DNA of 64,000 nucleotides from Vitellaria paradoxa. Its lineage: Eukaryota; Streptophyta; Magnoliopsida; Ericales; Sapotaceae. The DNA lies in NCBI GenBank assembly GCA_019916065.1, contig CM034233.1, positions 45,014,173 to 45,078,172 of the forward strand, given 5' to 3'. The position numbers and the translations under genes were made by a program. The notes under the pieces are model-generated. The model had not been told where the DNA came from. It did no database searches and saw only the letters and a list, made by a program, of their open reading frames with translations. This document shows positions 56,344-64,000 of the stretch, in pieces; within the stretch, counting starts at the first letter, position 1, and every line of letters begins with the position of its first letter.

Positions 56344-56828
56344 TGATAATTCTCCTTACCAGATTCGACTGCGTGGATGATCCGAGCCTGGTCTGAATTC
56401 CTATCTTGACACCGGTGTGGTGCCTGCCAAGGATACTCCGATGATTAAGTTAGCAAACCAGAGTATATGAGAGAATAGTTTGGCAGAGTTATAACAATAC
56501 TTTTGTAAGAATGAATCCGTACCTCTTTCTTGCATTGTAAGTATATATATAGGGGGGAAGGATCCGCATGAGTCCCTATACATGTGGGCCATATTGGATC
56601 CAAATTCTCACCGAATCAAATCGTGCCACGTGTACACACAGATCCCCATGTGGATATTCCATAGTTAGCTATACAATCTGTTATTGAGCAAATAGCGTAT
56701 TTTCAGGCGGATATCACGGAGCGTGTTAGAGAGCAGTTAACTACATGACTGTAGTGTGACTAGTTTAGCTCGGCTCAGTCGGTCAAGGAGGACAAGATCA
56801 TTCCTGACCCGACCGATCCCCTCTATCA
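56344..56828 (-). repeat. TAT-1 5' LTR (right copy)
   Basis: 485 bp, with plus-strand ends TGATAATTCTCC and CTCTATCA. It shares the TATATATATAGGGGGG stretch and most of its sequence with 46492-47007. Confidence 0.92.
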
Positions 56829-58109
56829 ACATCCTCCACTCCTTCGTGGTATACCGATATTGCCATTTACTTAGTGACAGGACAAATCCCAAACAAATGA
56901 AGCTCTAAAGATAGAAAGAAATTCTTACAAAATGTTTGAGTTTTCTTTCGGGATGATCCCTACGTGTTTAAATATAACCTTGATCAAGTGATTTGACGTT
57001 GTATTCCTAAGTGGGAAGTGCCAGGCATACTTGAATTTTGCCATTCCTAAGCTTGTGGTGGCCATTTTTCCACAAACAAAACAGTAGCAAAAATCCTCCA
57101 ATGTGGATTCTATTAGCCCTCATTATTCAAAGATGTTCATCACTTTTGCACCACTTATGATAGATGCCAATGCTTGGGGAGTTTAACGCGTAGAAACATG
57201 ATGCCTTTATTCCCTATTCTCATTTTAAAGGTGTTTGATTGTTGGAGAATAGATTTCATGGGCCCTTTCCCAGTTTCATTTGGATATGAATACATTCTAA
57301 TAGGGGTTGACTATGTTTCTAAATGGGTTGAAACAGTTGCTATTAGAACTAATGATCGAAAAGTCGTGCTTAAATTCCTCCATGAGAATATTTTCTCACG
57401 TTTTGAAGTGTCCCAGGCAATTATTAGTGATGGGGGTAAACACTTCTGCAATCGTCCTGCGAGAACTCTATTGCTCAAATATGGTGTGGTCCATAAAGTC
57501 GGCACATCATATCACCCATAGACAAGTGGTCAGGTAGAACTTGCTAATAGGGAGATAAAGAAAATTATTGAGAAAATAATTAACCCAAATCATAAGGATT
57601 GGTCACTACAACTGATTGACTCTTTATGGGCATATCGTACAGCTTATAAAAAAACCCTAAGGATATCACCCTATAGATTGGTTTATGGAAAGCCATGCCA
57701 TCTGCCCATTGAATTAGAGCGTAAGGCATAAGGGGCCACTAAATAATTCAACGCTAATATCAATGAGGTTGGACTTCACTATAAACTCCAGATTGCAGAA
57801 ATGGAGGAATTGAGGAATGATGCTTATAAGAATTCTCAAATTTCCAAAGAAAAGATGAAGAAAGTACATGATGAACATATTGCAAGACATTCATTTCACA
57901 AATGTCAGAAAGTACTTCTTTATCGATCACGACTTCACTTATTTCTAGGAAAATTGCAATCTAAATGGTTTGGCCCATTTATCATGAAACATGTTTCTGA
58001 ACATGAGGCCATTGAAATAGAAAATCTAAAGAATAGAAATCAATTCAAAGTAAATGGGCATAGACTAAAACCTTATTTAGAGAATTTCATCAATTTAATC
58101 GAATCGTAA
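56829..58109 (+). pseudogene. pol: ATH-1 integrase (and linker from RNase H)
   Basis: The frame broken by TAT-1 resumes with WYTDIANYLVTGQIPN, a typical Athila linker. The zinc finger (about 57040-57170) reads CHS.ACGGHFSTNKT ... CQCLGSLTRRN. The core shows WRIDFMGPF, ISDGGKHFCN and the Glu in [16 protein letters not shown]; then [27 protein letters not shown] and a C terminus ending [19 protein letters not shown] at 58109. Stops occur near 56881, 57521 and 57730. No chromodomain is present, as expected for Athila. Confidence 0.92.
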
Positions 58110-58998
58110 GATCTTTTGGATCCTCTGTCTTATGAGTAAATCACGATTATAATGTTGTATATTAATTAGGCTTAGAGTAGTTAATAGTTTTTACATTGAA
58201 TCGAGTCGTAACACTTAGGTTTAATTCTTTTTGGTTCAGGAAAAAAGTTTTAATTTGAATTTCAAGCCTTTGGTCTGGACACCTCAATTAGGTGGTCCGG
58301 ACCATAGTGTGTATAGTTCCCTAAAACAAATCCCACCTAGGCTTACTATGGCCCAAGCACCCCAAGGGTGGTTCGGACCCTGCGTCTGGTTAAATGCTCC
58401 AAATCCCTCATTTTGTTAGATTAGTGTCAATTATATCTCACCTAACTCTCATCGGGGTAAAAATTGCTCAAGGAATCTCTTCTACCCAAGCGTTTCTATT
58501 TCCATTCCACTGGGTTTTGGCTATCAATCACCCCCATTGTCAATCCATTGGTGAGTTTCTCTTCCCTTCGTAAGCCCTAACTTAGAAAGTACAACTTCTT
58601 AAAGAACACAACATTGTGCATTGCGAATCTTGATTTCAAACAAAATTTGAGATGCATGATGCCCCAATTATAATTTTTTTTGTTAATGGATTCACTCATA
58701 TTTACACTAAAGGAAAAATCTTCTTTGTGGGTCCATTTTATACATTCATTTTTGTCTGAATCCTAATTGCCCGAGTTCATTTCTCAAAATTATTCTATAG
58801 ACACATTGCCTTGCGACTACCTACACGCCATAGCCCACTTTTGCACATTCAATTTTTGATGATTTCACAGCTTCATGGTGTAATGTCACTCTTTTAATTT
58901 TCTATTATTAGAATTGGGCCACTGAACTTGTGTGGACATAGAAGATTGTGGTTTTATGGTCAATTCAACAAATATTCTCTTTTCTTTTATAGTTTGTC
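58110..58998 (+). other. ATH-1 spacer between integrase and env-like region, with possible leader intron
   Basis: No ORF is supported. It contains a GGTCTGGAC...GTCCGGACC inverted repeat (58263-58296) and a GGTTCGGACC copy (about 58370). A good splice donor at 58551 (TTG/GTGAGTTTC) pairs with an acceptor TTTTATAG ending at 58992, seven bases before the ATG of the env-like ORF. This would fit a spliced subgenomic leader. Confidence 0.45.
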
Positions 58999-60090
58999 AT
59001 GGCCTCAAGAGTCAAACATGCTGCTAATAGGTAATTGGGGTCAACATCTTTTGATCAGTGTCAGTTTTAGATGAATGAAAGCAAAACAAAATACAATGAC
59101 ATTTGAGTATATAAACCAGTAGTGATGGAGAGATATTGGTAGATTGATCAATTTCACGTTGAGAAATTCTTGCTTTAGCAAAATTTTGAAGGATGATCGT
59201 GGATTCATATTACTAATTTCATGCTCAATGTATAGTGGACTTAGAGAGTTTTTTGCTAATGTCAAAGAGAATTCTATAGTTTGGAGGAGGGGTCAGGAAT
59301 GAATTATTAGTTGGGTTTGAGGGGTTGAGATAATTCTCACGCCAAATGACTTTGCCTAAGTTTTTTAGCTACCCTGTAACCCAAATCCCAAATTTACTTA
59401 TCCTTCTGACGGCACCCTACCATTACCTGCCATAGCTACTAAAATTTTATTAGAAAATCAGGATTGGACGGGGGGAGTATAGAAAGCCAGTTCCTACATT
59501 GAATGATAAGTACTGGGCTTTACATATGTTCTCTTGTACGAATCTTCTCCCTCAGAACCATAACTCAGATTACAGTCTATTCAGGGCAAGACTTATTTGT
59601 GCTATTGGGATAGGGTTGACAATAGACTTACCCTCATACATTTACATCAGATTGTCCATACTTTTGAGCATTCGGGGGGTTAGTTTGCGTTACCATTTGG
59701 GAGAGCACTTACTAGGATCTTTAAGAGGTGAGGTGCTTTGATTCTTCATGAGTTACCCATAGCTATGGGTCTCCAACCCTTCAATATCACCTCCTACGCT
59801 AAGTCTTGGGGTATTCTAACTAGAATGAACAAATGAAGAACTAAATCAGCTTACGATGAGGAAGGCATTAGTTTCCATTCTCATGAAGATGAGGCCAGTG
59901 AGCATTCAGTATCCAATGAAGAGTTGGCTATTCAATTGGGGGAGTTATCAAAGTGGTTGACTCATTTGGAATAGAACAGAGCCGACGATAGACGAACTCT
60001 TCTACAGCTTCAGTGGACTCAGCAAAAGCATGGTCGTCTTCTATAGACCATTTTGGATTATTTGAGGGACATTCATCCTCCTCTACCATC
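58999..60090 (+). pseudogene. ATH-1 env-position ORF, badly degraded
   Basis: Translation from ATG 58999 starts MASRVKHAANR and, across many stops and at least one frameshift near 59240, shows KPVVMERYW, IDQFHVEKFL, GLREFFANVKEN, VWRRGQE, WVxGVEIILTPNDFA and YKxISTGLYICSL-like fragments. The pattern resembles the plant domain found after pol in Athila-type elements (Pfam Transposase_32, from memory). No transmembrane protein can be read. It occupies the classical env-like position of Athila. Its function is unknown. Confidence 0.6.
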
Positions 60091-60403
60091 CTAGTGATTC
60101 ATCTTTATTTTCTTCTGTCTTTCCTTCCATTTTTGCATTTTGTAGTTTTGAGAGTTTAGGATTTGTGCTTCTTGATGTAATGCAATCCTAAAACTCCTTA
60201 ATTTTGCTTTATACATTTATTTTGAGTTATGACTGTGTTGGCATGTAATATTCTTATTTCATGACCATATTTTGTTTTTTACTTATTATTTGTTATTTAT
60301 ATTCCCTCATCTCTTTGATTCACTATTTACTTCATGCTTGGCAATGTTTTGTTGGTTATATCATTGAATTTTTTATATAATTTTTGTTAAGAATAGGTAC
60401 ATC
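60091..60403 (+). other. ATH-1 T-rich spacer before the acidic ORF
   Basis: T-rich noncoding sequence; no feature is recognised. Confidence 0.5.
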
Positions 60404-60976
60404 ATGTCTAATTTTAGTAAGGATACATTTAACCAAAAGGAGAACCTTAACACTTTAATTGGTCACAAACGTAAGTGGGAACCTATAATAGATATGTTGA
60501 GTGATGAGAGTGATTCAAAGAGCTTTGAGGTTGACTTAGATAAGTGGCCTGACAAGTGTTTTGAAGAGAGTAATTCCCTACCTCTCCTGCTTATTTTCCC
60601 TCCCCTAGTCCATATAACACCTTACCAATTCCTTGAGGGACAAGGGTGGGATGATGTTGACTTAGAACTTTTATTACGCATGGAGTGGGTTGAGATAGAC
60701 ATATTTGTTGAGTGGTCTGATGCACCCCCTTATGACACTGACACTGAGACTGAAGTAGGATCTGAGGAGAATTCACCTTCTGATTATGATGATATGCCAC
60801 CACTTGAGGATGTGCCTGACACTTATAGTGCTGAGATTGACAGTGAGTCTACTGAGAGTGATGAAACTTTCAGCGAGTTAGATTATTCTGACCAGCATTA
60901 TGACCTTGAGCTTCCAGATGAAATTATTCATGATATTAATAGTGCACTAGCCAAGTATGAAGCCAACATGAGGTAA
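60404..60976 (+). CDS. Acidic 190-residue ORF near the 3' end of ATH-1
   Basis: A complete ORF from MSNFSKDTFNQKEN to ...ALAKYEANMR with no internal stop, although the rest of ATH-1 is full of stops. The C-terminal two thirds are extremely acidic (TDTETEVGSEENSPSDYDDMPPLEDV...), with a Trp-rich hydrophobic patch (ELLLRMEWVEIDIFVEWSD) in the middle. There is no signal peptide or membrane segment. It sits between the env-like remnant and the 3' noncoding region, the place occupied in ATH-2, ATH-3 and ATH-4 by the end of the gag-fused C-terminal domain, but I see no clear similarity to that domain. I do not recognise it. Chance openness in a low-stop composition is possible. Confidence 0.5.
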   Translation: MSNFSKDTFNQKENLNTLIGHKRKWEPIIDMLSDESDSKSFEVDLDKWPDKCFEESNSLPLLLIFPPLVHITPYQFLEGQGWDDVDLELLLRMEWVEIDIFVEWSDAPPYDTDTETEVGSEENSPSDYDDMPPLEDVPDTYSAEIDSESTESDETFSELDYSDQHYDLELPDEIIHDINSALAKYEANMR

Positions 60977-61788
60977 TACTTTATCCTTTCTTTTTATTTC
61001 TTTTCTATATATTTTATTATTTTATTTGTTATTTTCTTGGCATCATTAGTCATTTCAACATTTAGTTAGGTGGGCATGTAATATGCACACCACATTTTAC
61101 CCCTAATCTTCACACTTGTTCTTGCATTGGACACACAATAAGGTTAATGTTTCCTTTTAGTTGGGGGTGGTCATATGGAATCGTTTCCCTTTTGTTTCCC
61201 TTGATATATTAGTGACTAGTGAATGTTTTAGCATCTAGTCTAATGGTGGTTTTATTCATGGAAATAATAAATGGCTTGGTTTCAATTTTGAATGGGGAAC
61301 TTAATTTAAAATTGAGTATAAAATTTTCCAATGTGTTACAAGCTTGTCACTTAAAACCATTAAATTGAAAGTGTGTCAAGGATTAGAATTTATGAGATCT
61401 AGCTATTCAAGTATGCTAAGACATAGGTAGAGACTTGAAACCCTATATGGTGTGAGCTTTTAAGCCTAACCTTTTGTTCTTGAGGATTTTATATTCTATT
61501 TGAATGCCTTTTTCTTATATTTGAAAGCCTGAAACTTTTTTTTAATTATATAGCCTTTGGAGCCACTTTGGAGCCTTTAAAGAAATAAAACTAATAAATG
61601 AAGCTTTTCTCGTCTAGCCAGATTTATGACCCCTTTAACCTTGGATATATAGGTAAACCAACCCTGGCATGTCTTGGGATACTGGTGTAATTTTGTAACA
61701 AGGTTAATGAGGAAGGAGCTTATGATTGGAAAATGTCATTGAAAGAAAAAAGGGATGTAACATTTCATCAGTTCATTATTATTGGTCC

Positions 61789-61826
<38 letters not shown>

Positions 61827-62494
61827 AAGAGAGAAAGAGAGAGAAGAGAAATGATGAATAAATTGAGTTTCAATGTTAGGCTTTCAAGGTACTAAAAAGA
61901 GAAAAGTTGGGGCGTGTTATATTGCACCATCACTACCATCCTTAGACTTGCACCTTGATTTTCCATATCCATTGTTTATCTAACCAATACCTTATGGCCT
62001 AGTTACAATCTAGGAAAACCTAATGGACTTTAGGTCAAAGACACTTATAAGAGCATTGATTTATTTGATGTGGTTGATAGTAGTTGTCCTATTTATGCAT
62101 TGATACATTCTATTCATGAAGCTATGAAACACTCCACATTTTAATTCTTTCAGTCACCTCTTGATTGGGTTCATTGCATTCATTTGATATTATAATCCTG
62201 TATGAACCATGAGAGTAACCCTTCACGAGTGACTTCATTTTTAAGTGACCAACTAGGTGATATTTGAAGTCAAGACCGCAGTCTTTTGAGTATGTTGGAT
62301 GGCTAATTTGAATGAATTATATGAATTGGCACACTTGAAATAAGATGGTTGAAAAGTTAGGTGAGTCCAATATACATTAGGAGAATTTATGCAAAATTTT
62401 TCAAACTTTTAAAATTTTGCTACTTATTTCATATTGAAATAAATCAGGAGTTATTGAAATGATTATTACTATCCATTGGATTAGCCTAGGAATT
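60977..62494 (+). other. ATH-1 3' noncoding region
   Basis: No gene is seen. It has a T-rich start and an AGTTGGGGGTGG purine run (about 61160). A CA/TA/GA tract (61788-61850) takes the place of the A-rich tract of the other Athila copies, followed by AAGTTGGGGCG (about 61907). The order of landmarks is as in ATH-3 and ATH-4 but more diverged. Confidence 0.75.
61788..61850. repeat. (CA)n(TA)n(GA)n microsatellite
   Basis: A compound dinucleotide run inside the ATH-1 3' noncoding region. Confidence 0.95.
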
Positions 62495-62618
62495 TTGTGG
62501 ATAGATTCACTACAAACCCTCAGGAGACTTCACTCGTCCACTAGGGGAAACCTAGGGGTTTAAAAGGCTTGCTACACATAGCTAAGTGTAGTAGTGTTTC
62601 CAATGATAAGAGAAATAG
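62495..62618 (+). promoter_or_regulatory. Conserved structured block upstream of the ATH-1 PPT
   Basis: The diverged version of the ATH-3 block: GATAGATTCACTACAAACCC ... GCTACACATAGCTAAGTGTAGT. The GCTACAC/GTGTAG(T) stem is kept with a G-U pair. Confidence 0.68.
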
Positions 62619-62648
62619 GGTAGTAGTCTTATTTCATTTCAATAAAGC

Positions 62649-62669
62649 CATTGCTAGGGATTAGCAACG
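62649..62669 (+). promoter_or_regulatory. Hairpin just before the ATH-1 PPT
   Basis: CATTGCTA-GGGAT-TAGCAACG; the stem is kept with one weakened pair relative to the other copies. Confidence 0.7.
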
Positions 62670-62682
62670 CTTAAGTTAGGGG
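62670..62682 (+). other. ATH-1 polypurine tract
   Basis: CTTAAGTTAGGGG, immediately before the 3' LTR; a degraded version of AAGTTGGGGGGTG. Confidence 0.65.
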
Positions 62683-64000
62683 TGTTATTACACTTGAAAA
62701 GTATAATTACAAACTCCATAATTTGACCTTAATTTGTGCATTAAGTCAATAAATTTAAGAGTTGTTTTTCTACTTTTTATCACTTAATGAGTTTATTTTA
62801 TAAGTTGTAGAAAAAACTGATGAAATTATCGATATTAGTAGTGACAAAAGTGACTCAGATGATGAAAAAGACACTGTGGGACACCCCCACGAGTGGTCCG
62901 GACCAGGTCAAGAGCCAAGCTAGAGAATTGAAGCAGAAAGTAAAGAGGAGGATACTGTGGTCCAGACACCCCCACGGGTGGTCTGGACCACTGCAGGTTA
63001 ATTGGTGCGGCTTCATCAGTTTTAAGGGCTTTTTACGTACCATTATATATATGAACATTGTACAGTCTTATTAGCACTTCTACACTACATTCTTTTAAGA
63101 CTTTTTAAAAATATTTTTGACTGTTTTGCGTTGGAGAATGCTTTAATGATTTGTCAGATTATTCAGAGGAGTTCTATCAATTTTTATTGTTCATCATTTT
63201 ACGTCAGCTTTGGTTTCGAAGTACGATACTTTTATTTACTGATTTAATAATATTATTTTTAGATTCATTGACCTGTTTATTCATTAATTGTTATGGATCT
63301 TGAAATCATGCTAGCTTAAACCTAATCTTCTTGATTCAACGAATCAAAGAAGGGTGGGTTATTACAAACAATGTGATGTGGGTAGATTCTATGCATGTTT
63401 TGTGAAAATATATTCATAAAGATCTAAACTTTTCAGATCTGATTTTAATTATTTCAAAAATGTTCAAAAACGTAAATCCTTGACTATATTATCTATAAGG
63501 GTTTTTGACTAATAAATTTTGGATTGATACTTTTAAAATAAAAGAGTTAGATTTGGACCCAAGTAATATTAATGAATATCTTCCAGTTTTATAATCCTAA
63601 ATGAGAGTATAAAACTGAGTTTTTGGGAAATAATGGTTTTAATGAAAATATCTTTCTAGTCTATTTGTTTCTTTACGTGAACTTTAGATTGTAGTTGCAT
63701 GCACATCACTTTGTGAAGTAATTATCCCACCTAAAATTGAGAGTTGAATCAAGAATCTCATTTATTAGTCTAATTGTCATTTGAATTATTCCCGTAGTTA
63801 ATTAATTATCGTGTTAAATTTTTTAACTTATTTTCTTGCTTAGTTCATTCTTTGTTTGAGTTATTTGTCATATTCACAATTTTTATTGAACTCATAAACT
63901 TTTTTGAATCCCTTTTACTTAAATAATTGGTAGTGAATTGTTTTTATTTTCCAAAACCTAGAAACTTAATATTCATCAAATTTCTAAACCTCATTGAATT
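62683..64000 (+). repeat. ATH-1 3' LTR (runs off the window)
   Basis: It starts TGTTATTACACTTGAAAAGT. A TGGTCCAGAC/GTCTGGACCA inverted repeat is at about 62959-62990 and TATA-like ATTATATATATG at about 63042-63053. The TTGATTC-AAC-GAATCAA palindrome is at 63331-63347. It matches the layout of the ATH-3 and ATH-4 LTRs. The 5' LTR is outside the window. Confidence 0.85.

Larger units (their letters stand above)
46492..56828 (-). mobile_element. TAT-1: Tat-lineage Ty3/gypsy element, minus strand, with an antisense gene
   Basis: Short LTRs (46492-47007 and 56344-56828) flank a 9.3-kb interior. On the minus strand it reads PBS, gag, protease, RT, RNase H, a second archaeal-type RNase H and integrase. 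A 56-57 bp tandem array and a plus-strand, intron-containing gene follow before the PPT. The second RNase H and the YVDDMLVKS RT motif point to Tat. The flanks ATAAC/ACATC agree at 3 of 5 positions and the ATH-1 frame resumes after removing 5 bp, consistent with a decayed TSD. Confidence 0.9.
41223..64000 (+). mobile_element. ATH-1: outermost Athila-lineage Ty3/gypsy element (partial, degraded)
   Basis: This is the host of every other insertion in the window. Own sequence lies at 41223-41785, 43347-46491 and 56829-64000; the gaps are a solo LTR and TAT-1. The order is Athila gag, aspartic protease, RT, RNase H, integrase, env-like remnant, an acidic ORF, a long 3' noncoding region and the start of the 3' LTR at 62683. 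The gag starts in mid-domain at 41223 because TEK-1 was inserted there; its first part and 5' LTR lie left of the window. Many stops and frameshifts, plus three insertions, make it the oldest layer. The lineage call rests on similarity of gag and pol to Athila and on the shared 3' region. Confidence 0.88.

Noticed and set aside
57801..58109. Separate gene after the ATH-1 integrase core
   Set aside because: It is in frame with the integrase and is its C-terminal domain, cut off only by a stop near 57730.
1..64000. Host protein-coding gene or captured host exon
   Set aside because: All recognisable coding sequence belongs to the retrotransposons; I found nothing resembling a host enzyme, transporter or ribosomal gene.

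Overview
The window is plant nuclear DNA made entirely of nested Ty3/gypsy LTR retrotransposons. I see no host gene, no rRNA or tRNA gene and no CRISPR array. The evidence is long TG...CA LTRs, primer-binding sites matching plant tRNA-Asp or initiator tRNA-Met, polypurine tracts, and proteins of three plant lineages: Athila, Tekay-type chromovirus and Tat. A large-genome flowering plant is likely; the species cannot be told. Element names used here are my own labels.

Nesting, reconstructed from TSDs and from reading frames that resume across each insertion, goes five levels deep. ATH-1 is an old Athila element with degraded gag, PR, RT, RNase H, integrase and an env-like region. It is visible at 41223-64000 and extends past the right edge; its left part lies beyond the left edge. 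TEK-1 (a + strand chromovirus, left edge to 41222) sits in the ATH-1 gag. TEK-1 is itself split twice. ATH-2 (286-24759, minus strand) interrupts its gag, and ATH-4 (27508-36734, plus strand) interrupts its RNase H. ATH-3 (355-17536, plus strand, TSD TGAGT) lies in the 3' LTR of ATH-2. TEK-2 (6166-16023, minus strand, TSD TGATT) lies exactly at the start of the 3' LTR of ATH-3. Further right, ATH-1 also carries a solo LTR (41786-43341, TSD ACCAT) and TAT-1 (46492-56828, minus strand).

ATH-2 and ATH-3 carry only a gag-like ORF, and ATH-4 only gag plus protease; none has RT or integrase. They nevertheless share an unidentified C-terminal domain and a long conserved 3' noncoding region, so they look like non-autonomous lineages served in trans by pol-bearing Athila elements such as ATH-1. 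TEK-1, TEK-2 and TAT-1 encode a full pol but are all broken by stops and frameshifts. Nearly all premature stops are explained by C-to-T or G-to-A transitions, as expected for cytosine-methylated repeats.

The most interesting signals are these. (1) TAT-1 contains a multi-exon antisense gene with its own TATA box and five exons whose reading phase closes across the coding introns. (2) All four Athila elements have a conserved structured block and a CATTGCTA/TAGCAATG hairpin a few bases before the 3' polypurine tract. (3) TEK-2 has an extra zinc-knuckle ORF upstream of gag. (4) The LTRs carry family-specific inverted-repeat modules and covarying hairpins.
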